From: an uncultured Anaerolineae bacterium
GTDB taxonomy: Bacteria; Chloroflexota; Anaerolineae; CG2-30-64-16
Direction of reading: 5' to 3'
Length of the DNA stretch: 64,000 bases
NCBI GenBank assembly: GCA_937124585.1
Contig: CAKZKT010000103.1
Coordinates: forward strand, 1 to 64,000
Shown: piece by piece, positions 42,228 to 50,588 of the stretch
Layout of the letters: every line of letters starts with the position of its first letter
How positions within the stretch are numbered: the first letter of the stretch is position 1
Program-made: the position numbers and the translations under genes
Notes under the pieces: model-generated
Database searches by the model: none
The model's input: only the letters and a program-made list of their open reading frames with translations
Told to the model about the DNA's origin: nothing

Positions 42228-44879
42228 GTGCCCAAAGCCGCTGCGTCCCCCTACACCCTGATCCTGACGCACGAACATGCGGATTTCGATGCACTGGCCA
42301 GCCTCCTGGCGGCCGCCCGACTCTATCCGCAGGCCGTGCCCGTTTTGCCGCGCCAGCGTAACCGCAATCTCGACGCCTTCCTCGCCGTCTATCGCGATTC
42401 CCTTCCCTTCGTCCACATGGAAGATCTGCCGCGGCACCATGTGGACCACGTTATCCTGGTGGATACGCAAACCGCCCAGCCGATGCGCGGCATGGGCCCC
42501 CACACCACCGGCCTGATCATTGATCATCACCCTCAGATGCGCGAGCTGCCCCTCAACTGGAGCTTCATCGGCGAAGAAGTGGGCGCCACCACCACCCTGC
42601 TGATCGAACAGCTCGCTGAGACCCACGTCACCGTGAATGTCATCGAAGCGACCTTGTTGCTTCTGGGCATCTACGAGGATACCGGTGCGCTCAGCTATCA
42701 GACCACGACCGCGCGCGACCTGCGTGCGGCGGCCTGGCTGCTCGAACACGGCGCCAACTTGCTCCTCCTTCATCGCTTTTTGCATCATCCGCTGACGGAT
42801 GAACAGCGCGCCCTCTACCAGCAGCTGGCGGATAACAGCCACCCCTATCAGTTCCACGGCCACTCGGTCATCGTGGCGACCGCCAGAGTGAACGAGACGG
42901 TCGAGGAGATCTCGACCCTGGCGCACAAGCTGCAGGACCTGTACGAGCCAGATGCCATTTTCATGCTCGTGCAGATGGCCGACGATATCCAGCTCGTCGC
43001 GCGCAGCACCACCGAGGCCATAGACGTCGGTGTGATCGCCGCAGCCCTGGGCGGCGGCGGCCATGGTCGCGCGGCCGCCGCCTTGATCCGCAACAACTCC
43101 CTGCCGAGCGTGCTCGAAACGCTGGTCTACCTCCTGCAGAGCCACGTCAAACCCATCGTGACCGTAGGGCAGATCATGTCGTATGGCACGCCCCAAACCC
43201 TGGCGCCCGACCAGACGATCGCCGAGGCCGCCGAACGCGCTCACCGCTATGGCTTCGAGGGCTTTCCGGTCGTCGAAAACGGCCGCATCGTCGGCATGTT
43301 GACGCGCCGCGAGATAGATCGCGCCATGCGCCATGGCCTCGGACGCCATCCGGTCAGCCGCTACATGCGCCGCGGCGAGGTTTACGTCACGCCCGATGAC
43401 TCCATCGAGACGCTGCGCCACGTGATGACCGAACAGGACTGGGGCCAGGTCCCCGTGCTCGATCCGCACAACGGCGCCCTGCTCGGCATCGTCACCCGCA
43501 CCGACCTGCTCAAGCAGTGGGTCGGCGGCGTCGCCGAACGCGCCGAGACGCTCGATCAGCAGATGGCCGCTGCCCTGCCTCCTGGCCTGCTCGCTCTGCT
43601 CAAACAGACCGGCGCGCTGGCCGACGAACTCGGCTTTCCGCTGTATGCGGTCGGCGGCTTCGTGCGCGATCTGCTGCTGGGCCATCCCAACCTGGACGTA
43701 GACCTGGTCGTGGAGGGAGATGCCATCCGCCTGGCACATGAGCTGGCGCGGCGGTTCGGCGGCGACGTGCGCAGCCATCGTCGCTTCGGCACTGCCAAGT
43801 GGCTTTTGCCGGCCGACCTTTCCGGTTTCGGAGCGCAGTCTGATTTGCCCGCCACGCTCGATTTCGCCACCGCGCGCACCGAATTCTATGAACGGCCCTC
43901 GGCGCTGCCCACGGTCGAGCGCAGCAGCATCAAACTCGACCTGCACCGCCGAGATTTCACCATCAACACCCTGGCGATCCGTCTCTCGCCGCGCCGTTGG
44001 GGCGAGCTGCTCGATTTCTACGGCGGCCGCCGCGATCTCGACGAGGGGCTCATTCGCGTCCTGCACAGCCTGAGCTTCGTCGAAGACCCCACGCGCATCC
44101 TGCGGGCGGTGCGTTTCGAGCAGCGGTTCGACTTCCAGATCGAACCGCGCACCGCCGAGCTGATCGGCAACGCGCTTGACTTGCTGGAACGCGTCAGCCC
44201 GGAGCGGGTGCGCCATGAGCTTGAGCTGATCCTGGCCGAGGCGGAGCCCGAACGCGCGCTCTGCCGCCTGGACGAGCTCGGCATTCTCCCGATCCTCCAT
44301 CCCGACCTGCGCTGCAGCGAGTGGTTCAAGGCCAAAGCCGGCGAGCTGCGCAAACAGGCGCTGCTGGCCCGCAGCGAAGGCGATCAGCCGGTTCCGGCCA
44401 TGGCCCTCGCCGACGACGCGCTGCCGCGGCTCACCCTGGCGCTGTTGACCTATCCCATGGCTCCCGCCAGCCTGCGGGCCCTCATCGAAAAGCTTCACCT
44501 GCGCACAGCCTACCGTAACCTCCTGACCGAGGTCGCGCGACTGCGGGAGATGCTGCCCCGGCTCGACCGCAACGGCCTGAAGCCGAGCGAGATCGTCGCG
44601 ATTCTAGATGAGACGAGCGACGAAGCGCGCCTGGTGTTGCGGGTGGCGACCGATTCCTGGCTGGTGCGCCAGCATCTCGACCTGTATCAGCGGCGGCTGC
44701 GCCATGTGCGGCCGTTGCTCACCGGCGACGACCTGCGGCGCATGGGACTGCCGCCCGGTCGGCTCTACAGCCAGCTTTTGCGGCGTCTGCGCGCGGCGCG
44801 GCTGGACGGCGAGATCAGCAGTCGCGCTGACGAGGAGCGCCTGGTGGCGGCTTTCTGCGCCGGGCATCCGGTCGGTTGA
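42228..44879 (+). CDS. DHH phosphoesterase - CBS pair - CCA/poly(A) nucleotidyltransferase fusion
   Basis: 883 aa with GTG start. Domain order: DHH (HEHADFDALASLLAAARLY, ILVDTQTA, LIIDHHPQM) and DHHA1 (AAALGGGGHGRAAAALIR) to about residue 305; two CBS motifs at ~310-430 (VGQIMSYGTPQTLAPDQTIAEAAERAHRYGFEGFPVVENGRIVGMLTRRE and VPVLDPHNGALLGIVTRTDLLKQW); then a class II nucleotidyltransferase head from ~465 (YAVGGFVRDLLLGHPNLDVDLVVEGDA with the metal-binding DVD, and RRDFTINTLAIRLSP), and the RNA-binding part (DPTRILRAVRFEQRFDF). It may add CCA or A to tRNA ends while the CBS pair senses adenine nucleotides. Fusions of this layout exist in several phyla. Whether it adds CC, A or CCA cannot be told. 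Confidence 0.88.
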   Translation: MPKAAASPYTLILTHEHADFDALASLLAAARLYPQAVPVLPRQRNRNLDAFLAVYRDSLPFVHMEDLPRHHVDHVILVDTQTAQPMRGMGPHTTGLIIDHHPQMRELPLNWSFIGEEVGATTTLLIEQLAETHVTVNVIEATLLLLGIYEDTGALSYQTTTARDLRAAAWLLEHGANLLLLHRFLHHPLTDEQRALYQQLADNSHPYQFHGHSVIVATARVNETVEEISTLAHKLQDLYEPDAIFMLVQMADDIQLVARSTTEAIDVGVIAAALGGGGHGRAAAALIRNNSLPSVLETLVYLLQSHVKPIVTVGQIMSYGTPQTLAPDQTIAEAAERAHRYGFEGFPVVENGRIVGMLTRREIDRAMRHGLGRHPVSRYMRRGEVYVTPDDSIETLRHVMTEQDWGQVPVLDPHNGALLGIVTRTDLLKQWVGGVAERAETLDQQMAAALPPGLLALLKQTGALADELGFPLYAVGGFVRDLLLGHPNLDVDLVVEGDAIRLAHELARRFGGDVRSHRRFGTAKWLLPADLSGFGAQSDLPATLDFATARTEFYERPSALPTVERSSIKLDLHRRDFTINTLAIRLSPRRWGELLDFYGGRRDLDEGLIRVLHSLSFVEDPTRILRAVRFEQRFDFQIEPRTAELIGNALDLLERVSPERVRHELELILAEAEPERALCRLDELGILPILHPDLRCSEWFKAKAGELRKQALLARSEGDQPVPAMALADDALPRLTLALLTYPMAPASLRALIEKLHLRTAYRNLLTEVARLREMLPRLDRNGLKPSEIVAILDETSDEARLVLRVATDSWLVRQHLDLYQRRLRHVRPLLTGDDLRRMGLPPGRLYSQLLRRLRAARLDGEISSRADEERLVAAFCAGHPVG

Positions 44880-44988
44880 GACGCCGCAATCGGCTCATCT
44901 GTCGCAGCTCCTGATAGCTGCGCATGGCATACGTGTCCCCATCGGTTCCCCGTATCTTCTGGACGACATCGGCGTTGATTTAAGTAGC

Positions 44989-45573
44989 ATGGCCATGCCC
45001 ACACCGATCACCGACGACCAGGTGATCTCGCTCGTCCCACGCTGTCAACGCGGCGATCAGGCTGCTGTCGAAACGTTGTACATGCTTTACGCCGACCGCA
45101 TCTATCGCTATCTGCTGGCGCGCGTGGGCGACGCTGAGCAGGCGGCCGATCTGACGACCGAGGTCTTCGTGCGCATGATCGAGCGTCTGCCCGGTTTTTG
45201 GCTGAACCGGCAACGGCCGGCGGCCTCATTCAGCGCCTGGCTCTATCGCATCGCGGGGAACCTGGCCGTGGATTACCATCGGCGTCGCGAGCGGCTCGAG
45301 CACGTGAGCCTGGAAGCTGAACCAACTTTGCCGGCGACAGATCCCGATCCGGACGTCGTGGCCGAGCATCATGAATCTGCGCAGCGGCTGGCGCAGGCGT
45401 TGCAGGCCCTGAGCGAAGATCAGCGGCTGGTGATCATCGGAAAGTTCGTGGAAGAGATGAGCAATTCGGAAGTGGCCGCCTGGCTGGGCAAAACCGAGGG
45501 CGCGGTTAAATCGCTGCAGCATCGGGCGCTCCAGGCCCTGGGCCGTCTGCTGCGCATCACGGAGGGAATATGA
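44989..45573 (+). CDS. ECF-type RNA polymerase sigma factor
   Basis: 194 aa from ATG 44989 (a second ATG lies six bases on). Region 2 is YMLYADRIYRYLLARVGDAEQAADLTTEVFVRMIERLP with SAWLYRIAGNLAVDYHRRR; region 4 is LSEDQRLVIIGKFVEEMSNSEVAAWLGKTEGAVKSLQHRALQALGRLL, with the helix-turn-helix. No region 1 or 3 is present, as in ECF factors. Its stop overlaps the start of the DUF5667-type gene (ATGA), which is the usual arrangement of a sigma factor with its regulator. Target promoters are not identified. Confidence 0.93.
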   Translation: MAMPTPITDDQVISLVPRCQRGDQAAVETLYMLYADRIYRYLLARVGDAEQAADLTTEVFVRMIERLPGFWLNRQRPAASFSAWLYRIAGNLAVDYHRRRERLEHVSLEAEPTLPATDPDPDVVAEHHESAQRLAQALQALSEDQRLVIIGKFVEEMSNSEVAAWLGKTEGAVKSLQHRALQALGRLLRITEGI

Positions 45574-46832
45574 TGAACGTAGCCGAGATCCTGGACGAGT
45601 GCCTGGCTCGGCTGCGCCGCGGCGAAACGGTCGGCGACTGCCTGGCGCGCTATCCCGATCAGGCGGCCGAGCTGGCGCCCATGTTGGAGGCGGCCGCGCA
45701 GCTGCGCGGCCTGGCGGCCCACCGGCTCAGCCCGGCGCAACGGCTGGCCGGTCAGATGGTGTTGCGTGCCGCGCTGGCCCGACGCACGTCGCGTCGCAGC
45801 GCAGCGGATTGGCTGTTCCGGCCCGTGCAGTGGATGGGCCGGCCCGCTCTGGCTGCCGCCGTCGCGTTGTGTCTGTTCGTCGTGCTGTCGGTGGGCGCAG
45901 TGGCCGCCAGCCGGCCAGGCGACCTGACCTACAGCGTGCGCGTCATGGTCGAGCGCGCGCCGTTGCTGGTGATCTTCGACGCCGACGCGCGGGCATCAGC
46001 CGAGCTGTATCTCGCAGAGCGCCGCCTCGCGGATGTGCAGCAGGCCCTGCAGCACAGTCGCTCGGCCGACGCGACGGCGCTGCGCGCGCTCATCCGCAGC
46101 GCCGAGGCTGCGGCCGGCGCGGCCGGCGGCCTTGCCGAGGCAGAGCGATTGCAGGTGGCCGCGCGCATCGAGGAACATGTGACGCAGCTGGAGCGGCTGG
46201 CCGCAACCGTCGGTGAGCCCGCGGCAGCCCGTTCTCTCGTAGAGACGGCCCGGCAAGCACGCGCCATTGCGGTGCAGCTGCGAGCAGAGAAGCCGCCGGC
46301 GCTCGATCCACAGCGCCCGGCCCCGACCGAGACAGCTGTCCCGTCCTTCACGCCGACCTCAGCGCTGACCGCAACGCCTCAGCCCGAGGCGACAGCCACG
46401 CTGACCCCAGAGACGACACCGGTCAGAAGCCACGGCAGCCCTGTGCCACAGCCGTCACGGGACGCCACGACCACGCGGCGGCCCGATCTCCGGCCTCGTC
46501 AGACTGAGCCGCGGCCTCCGGTCTCGTCGGTCACGCCGTTGCAGCCGGGGGCGCCGATCACACCGACGATCCGGCCAACGCACATGATGCCGACTCCTTC
46601 TGCCACGCGTCGGGTCGGGCCAACTGCTGTGCCGCAACCGGCCACGGTTGCGCCACAGCCGACGGCCGAACCGCCGCCCGGCATCGCCACGCGACGTCCA
46701 GAGCCGACCGCCGGTCCGCCGGCGACCGCGCAGCCCCGGCCGACCGAGGGGCCGGGCGATCCTGGCGGCAGGCCGCCGGACATTACACCCGGGCCGCCGC
46801 CCGAACCCCGTCCCACGCGACGGGGCGGCTAG
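45570..46832 (+). CDS. DUF5667-type membrane protein, probable anti-sigma partner
   Basis: 420 aa, overlapping the sigma factor stop; GGAGGG is just upstream. The cytoplasmic N-terminus (NVAEILDECLARLRRGETVGDCLARYPDQAAELAPMLEAA) is the short motif common to these sigma-linked proteins. One membrane helix follows near residue 95 (LAAAVALCLFVVLSVGAVAA), then the extracytoplasmic DUF5667-like helical region (PGDLTYSVRVMVERAPLLVIFDADARASAELYLAERRLADVQQAL). The last ~180 residues are a Thr/Pro-rich low-complexity tail. Position and topology suggest it controls the ECF factor; this is not proven, and a zinc-binding anti-sigma motif is absent. Confidence 0.8.
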   Translation: MMNVAEILDECLARLRRGETVGDCLARYPDQAAELAPMLEAAAQLRGLAAHRLSPAQRLAGQMVLRAALARRTSRRSAADWLFRPVQWMGRPALAAAVALCLFVVLSVGAVAASRPGDLTYSVRVMVERAPLLVIFDADARASAELYLAERRLADVQQALQHSRSADATALRALIRSAEAAAGAAGGLAEAERLQVAARIEEHVTQLERLAATVGEPAAARSLVETARQARAIAVQLRAEKPPALDPQRPAPTETAVPSFTPTSALTATPQPEATATLTPETTPVRSHGSPVPQPSRDATTTRRPDLRPRQTEPRPPVSSVTPLQPGAPITPTIRPTHMMPTPSATRRVGPTAVPQPATVAPQPTAEPPPGIATRRPEPTAGPPATAQPRPTEGPGDPGGRPPDITPGPPPEPRPTRRGG

Positions 46833-46853
46833 AATATCGGAGGGAGCGGACAC

Positions 46854-47474
46854 ATGGGAAAGCAACCGGTCATTGCATGGCTCCTGATCATGGCGCTGGT
46901 CGTTCCGCCGCACTTCGTGAGCGCATCGGCGGCCGCGCGGCCCGGCCGCGGCGATGGTCGCGTGATCTGCGGCGAGCGTCTCATCAACGGCGGCTTCGAG
47001 CAGGGCAGCCTGGGCTGGTCGCAAAGCAGTGCCGCCGGTCACGATCTGATTAGCGATTTCTACCCGCGTTCTGGCGCATGGGCCGCATATCTGGCCGGAA
47101 CCAACAACGCCGATGACCGGCTGTCCCAGACGATCACCCTGCCGGCGAACGCGATCAGCAGTATCCTGACGGCCTGGTGGGCCATCGCCACGGAAGAGCC
47201 AGAGGTCGGCTTCGACCGGCTGACGGCCTCTGTGCTGAACGCCGACGGCGAGCTCCTGGCCGACCTGTGGACGGCCGACAGCAGCGCAATGGTGAACGTG
47301 TGGGCGCCGATCGAGGCCGATCTGCTCGCCTACCGCGGCCGGACGGTGATCCTGCGGCTGCGCGCGATCACCGATGCCAGCAACCCGACCGATTTCTATG
47401 TGGACGATGTCAGCCTGCTGGTTTGCGCGCCGATGCAGGTTGTCTATTTGCCGATGATGACGCTCGCGCGCTGA
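46854..47474 (+). CDS. Secreted protein with carbohydrate-binding-like beta domain
   Basis: 206 aa. A signal peptide (VIAWLLIMALVVPPHFVSASAAA) is followed by one beta-sandwich unit that begins CGERLINGGFEQGSLGWSQSS, a start very common in CBM-type or PEP-CTERM-like surface domains, and ends DASNPTDFYVDDVSLLVC. No catalytic motif or sorting signal is present; the C-terminus VYLPMMTLAR is a common ending of exported proteins in this phylum. It is the third gene of the sigma-factor unit, 21 bases after the DUF5667-type gene, and could be a product of that regulon. Confidence 0.75.
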   Translation: MGKQPVIAWLLIMALVVPPHFVSASAAARPGRGDGRVICGERLINGGFEQGSLGWSQSSAAGHDLISDFYPRSGAWAAYLAGTNNADDRLSQTITLPANAISSILTAWWAIATEEPEVGFDRLTASVLNADGELLADLWTADSSAMVNVWAPIEADLLAYRGRTVILRLRAITDASNPTDFYVDDVSLLVCAPMQVVYLPMMTLAR

Positions 47475-47494
47475 GCGGAAAATCGTCGCCGGAT

Positions 47495-47524
47495 GTGCCG
47501 GGCACTTTCCCGGATGCCCGGCAC
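47495..47524. repeat. GTGCCGGGCA/TGCCCGGCAC inverted repeat
   Basis: A perfect 10-bp inverted repeat (47495-47504 and 47515-47524) with a 10-nt loop, 20 bases after the secreted-protein stop. It belongs to the same palindrome family as those at 7268, 28377 and 41826. Confidence 0.7.
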
Positions 47525-47572
47525 GTGGACACGGCTCATTTGTGCCGACTGAAACACTTCGGAGGTGAAACC

Positions 47573-48769
47573 ATGAAACAGCACGTTCGGGTCAAATGGT
47601 ACTGTTTGTTCGTTGTAGCGTTGCTGACAGCGCTGGTGGGGGTGCCGTCCCAGTCCGCCCAGGCGCAATCTGCCGCGCGACCCGAAATCAGGTTCGCCGG
47701 CGTGATCCGGGTCGTGCCCGCTGCTCCTGACTATCCGCTCGGTGTCTGGCAAGTGGCCGGCCAGGAGGTCATCGTGGACGCAGGCACACGCCTGCAGCCG
47801 CGCTCTGCGACGGCAGCTGTGGGCATGTGGGCCAACGTCACGGCTCGCCGCGCCGCCGATGGCGCGCTGATCGCCCAGCATCTGGTCGTCATGCCGGCCG
47901 AGATCCGCATCAAAGGGCCTATCGGGGCCAGGCCGACCGAGGGCAATGTCGGCGAGTGGATGATCGCCGGACAGAAGGTCACGGTCAACGCGGATACACG
48001 CATCAGCCAGCGCGGCGCGGCGCTGGAGGTGGGCAATTGGGCCGAGGTCTTCGCGGACAAAACCGCCGATGGGCTGCTCGCCCTGCGCCTGCGCGGCATC
48101 GAGTATCAGGAAGATGTTGAGGTTTTCGGCGTCATCGAGTCGTTCGGCGCCTCGGGTTGGGTCGTCAGCGGCATCTCGTTGACCGTGGTCACCGACACGC
48201 TGATTCTCGGCGCGCCGGCCGTGGACCTGTTGGTGCAGGCCAGTGCTGCGTTGCAGGAGGACGGCACGCTGCTGGCGCTGCGGCTGAAGGTGGCCGCGCA
48301 TACGCCGGAGGGCCTACGGCAGCCTGTCTCTTTCGACGGCGTGGTGGAGTCGCTGCCGGAGCGCGGCCTGATCGGGCAATGGGTCGTGTCGGGCCGAGAG
48401 GTCATCGTGTCGGCTGCGACGGTCGTCAATCAGGCGAAGGGGCTGGCCGTCGTCGGTTCGCAGGTGCATGCGGTCGGCTGGCAGGCCGATGACCGCGTTA
48501 TTGCGGTCCTGATCGTGGTCCTGGAAAGCCCGACGCCCGGCGGCCGGTTCGTCCGCTTTCGGGGGCCGATCGAGCAATTGCCGGAGGGCGGCCTGATCGG
48601 CGACTGGCAGGTCGCCGGCCGCACCGTGCGGGTGACCGAAAACACACGGGTGGCATCGACGCGCTACGCCAAAGTGGGCGCCATTGCCGAGGTGGGCGGT
48701 ATGCAGGCTGCGGACGGTGTTGTCACGGCCGTTTGGGTGAAGATTGCACCGCAATTCGGCCCCCGCTGA
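47573..48769 (+). CDS. Secreted DUF5666-repeat protein
   Basis: 398 aa; GGAGGTG lies six bases before the ATG. Signal peptide: YCLFVVALLTALVGVPSQSAQAQ. The mature protein is built from five repeats of about 70 residues, each containing a variation of GVW-Q-VAGQEVIVDAGTRL and G-WANVTA (for example GEWMIAGQKVTVNADTRI, SGWVVSGISLTVVTDTLI, GQWVVSGREVIVSAATVV, GDWQVAGRTVRVTENTRV). These are DUF5666 beta units. Proteins of this kind are regularly encoded beside ECF sigma/DUF5667 genes; the biochemical role is unknown. It closes the sigma-linked group. Confidence 0.82.
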   Translation: MKQHVRVKWYCLFVVALLTALVGVPSQSAQAQSAARPEIRFAGVIRVVPAAPDYPLGVWQVAGQEVIVDAGTRLQPRSATAAVGMWANVTARRAADGALIAQHLVVMPAEIRIKGPIGARPTEGNVGEWMIAGQKVTVNADTRISQRGAALEVGNWAEVFADKTADGLLALRLRGIEYQEDVEVFGVIESFGASGWVVSGISLTVVTDTLILGAPAVDLLVQASAALQEDGTLLALRLKVAAHTPEGLRQPVSFDGVVESLPERGLIGQWVVSGREVIVSAATVVNQAKGLAVVGSQVHAVGWQADDRVIAVLIVVLESPTPGGRFVRFRGPIEQLPEGGLIGDWQVAGRTVRVTENTRVASTRYAKVGAIAEVGGMQAADGVVTAVWVKIAPQFGPR

Positions 48770-48790
48770 TCTGAAGCCTGCTTCACGTTC

Positions 48791-48850
48791 AACGCAGAGA
48801 CGCAGAGATACGCAGACGCAAGGAGCGAAGACGGGCTCCTTGCGTCTGCG
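48791..48850. repeat. CGCAGAGA-type array ending in a 16-bp hairpin
   Basis: ACGCAGAGA units with a period of about 8 bp (48791-48820) run into a perfect inverted repeat: 48811-48826 with 48835-48850, 8-nt loop. It lies downstream of the DUF5666 gene. No T-run follows, so a terminator role is uncertain. Confidence 0.65.
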
Positions 48851-48943
48851 CGTTGTGTTCGCGTTTGTCTGCACAGCGCGTCATCCCACAGGGAGGCTTC
48901 ACGCTAAACGGGGCTGTGTTTGGCGCCGCTTGCGCTAAAGTAC

Positions 48944-48973
48944 TTGCAGGGGTTTACCGGCCTGTGTTATACT
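48944..48973 (+). promoter_or_regulatory. Promoter for the Yip1-like pair
   Basis: TTGCAG (48944-48949), 18 bp, TATACT (48968-48973), about 70 bases before the first Yip1-like ATG. Confidence 0.7.
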
Positions 48974-49043
48974 GAGAGCCGTTCTCGCAGTGTCGTGGCC
49001 GCAGGCGCATCTGCGGCATTCACATCGCGTGAAGGAGGCCGAC

Positions 49044-49772
49044 ATGGGCAATCGGACACTGTCGTTGGGCCTCGTTTTCGGAGCGCTCTTCCTCGACAAC
49101 GACGCCTACGATCAGTTACGTGAGGACGATAACCCCTTCGTCGAGGGGCTGTTTCTCATCGTGTTGATCGGTGTCGTTACTGCGTTGCTTCATTTCATCG
49201 GCCAGGTCGTGGCGTGGGCCGGCACCCCTTCGCTGGACGCCATCAAGGAGGCCGTCTGGCAGAGCTTTCCGACCATGTCGTGGTGGTCACAGGTGGCGGG
49301 CAATTCCGAATTCCTGGAGCAATTCAGGATGTATTACGACCTGGGGTGGCAGATCTTCCCCCGGCTGTTCGGCGCGCCGGATCCGGCTGGGGCAGTGCTG
49401 AATGTGGTGCTGTGGCCGGTCGGGGCAGTGCTGAGCTGGCTGATCTACGGCACGCTGGCGCACTGGTTCGCGCGGCTGCTGGGCGGAGACGGCAGTTATG
49501 GCCAGACCCTCGGCGTTCTGGCGCTGTCGTTTACACCGCTTCTGCTGCGCGGTTTCGGATTTCTGCCCTACTTCACCGTAGGCGCCGTGATGAACACCTG
49601 GCAGCTCATCTGCCGCTACAAGGCCGTGCGCTCGGCCCATCAGCTGCCCTGGGGACGCGCCTTTTGGGCGACGTTGTTGCCTTTCCTGGTCTATCTCGTC
49701 TTCTGGGTGGTCGTCGGCGTGATCGGCAGCCTGGGCATCGCCGCTGCCATTGCCGCGGCGCAGGGGAGGTGA
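49044..49772 (+). CDS. Yip1-like membrane protein (first of pair)
   Basis: 242 aa; GGAGG lies seven bases before the ATG. About five transmembrane helices with the Yip1 layout: LFLIVLIGVVTALLHFIGQVVAW, VLNVVLWPVGAVLSWLIYGTLAHWFARLLGG, TLGVLALSFTPLLL, then a Pro/Trp turn and a C-terminal pair (FWATLLPFLVYLVFWVVVGVIGSLGIAAAIAAA). The GGDGSYGQTLGVLALSF segment is the most characteristic. Bacterial Yip1 proteins have no known function. The next gene, four bases on, encodes a paralogue, so they may act as a heteromer. Confidence 0.8.
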   Translation: MGNRTLSLGLVFGALFLDNDAYDQLREDDNPFVEGLFLIVLIGVVTALLHFIGQVVAWAGTPSLDAIKEAVWQSFPTMSWWSQVAGNSEFLEQFRMYYDLGWQIFPRLFGAPDPAGAVLNVVLWPVGAVLSWLIYGTLAHWFARLLGGDGSYGQTLGVLALSFTPLLLRGFGFLPYFTVGAVMNTWQLICRYKAVRSAHQLPWGRAFWATLLPFLVYLVFWVVVGVIGSLGIAAAIAAAQGR

Positions 49773-49775
49773 GCC

Positions 49776-50570
49776 ATGTCCGAATGGGTGCGCACTCTGT
49801 TGCACGCCGCGCTCTTTCGCGAACACGTGTTCAGCGACTTGAGCCGACGCCGTGATGCCTTCTTGCAGGGCGTGGTGATCGTCCTCGTGGTCGGCCTGGT
49901 GGTCGGCCTGCCCGGCCTGATTCGCGATATCGTGGTCGGTCTTCGGCCCGCGACAACCGAAGTCGAGATGGCCGAGGTGAGAACCGAGCTGAATCGCCTG
50001 CTCGAGCAGATGCAACCGTTCTTCGGCAATATGCCCGCCGAGGAAATGAACGCACTGATGGCCCAGATCGAAGAGAACATGCAGTTCGGTCTCGCCATTG
50101 CCGGTAAAGTCGAGGCAATGCCGACGATGTTGCCGAAGCCGCTCGATCGCTCTTTTCAGGCAATCGGCACATGGACCTCGAAACCGTTCGCCGGCAGCAG
50201 TCTGCCGCTCGGTGCAGCGGCGCTGGGCACCTGGCTGGGTTACGGTACCTGGGTCATGCTGTTCGCGAAGTTGCTGGGCGGCCGTGGTTCACTGGTGGGC
50301 TTCTTCGGCGCCACCGCGTTTTATGCCGTGCCGCACCTTCTCAACGTTCTCGGCCTGGTTCCGGTGCTGGGCGGGGTGCTGAGCGTCATCGCCTATTTCT
50401 GGGGACTGGCGCTCTATGTGAAGGGGACGGCTGTCAGCCATCAGTTGAGTGTCGAGCGCGCGTTGCTCGCTGTGCTTTTGCCGGCGCTCATCGCGCTGGT
50501 GATCCTGATCATCCTGGCGACCGGCGTCGCTACGCTGATCGCGATTGCGATCTCCGGCGCCGCGCCGTGA
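49776..50570 (+). CDS. Yip1-like membrane protein (second of pair)
   Basis: 264 aa; GGGAGGTGAG overlaps the end of the upstream gene and serves as its ribosome site. Same five-helix layout as its neighbour, with LGTWLGYGTWVMLFAKLLGGRGSLVGFFGATAFYAVPHLL as the core motif. An extra ~70-residue extramembrane segment rich in Glu/Met (VEMAEVRTELNRLLEQMQPFFGNMPAEEMNALMAQIEENMQFG) lies between helices 1 and 2. It is followed within 20 bases by moeA, so the three may be co-transcribed. Confidence 0.8.
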   Translation: MSEWVRTLLHAALFREHVFSDLSRRRDAFLQGVVIVLVVGLVVGLPGLIRDIVVGLRPATTEVEMAEVRTELNRLLEQMQPFFGNMPAEEMNALMAQIEENMQFGLAIAGKVEAMPTMLPKPLDRSFQAIGTWTSKPFAGSSLPLGAAALGTWLGYGTWVMLFAKLLGGRGSLVGFFGATAFYAVPHLLNVLGLVPVLGGVLSVIAYFWGLALYVKGTAVSHQLSVERALLAVLLPALIALVILIILATGVATLIAIAISGAAP

Positions 50571-50588
50571 AATCGTGCGTGATTGTCT

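Noticed and set aside
41628-44498. A 956-codon open frame on the minus strand opposite the DHH-CBS-nucleotidyltransferase gene
   Set aside because: It is a by-product of high GC in the true gene. The plus-strand product has full domain motifs; the minus frame has no recognisable domain and runs across the DksA-type gene and the intergenic hairpin.
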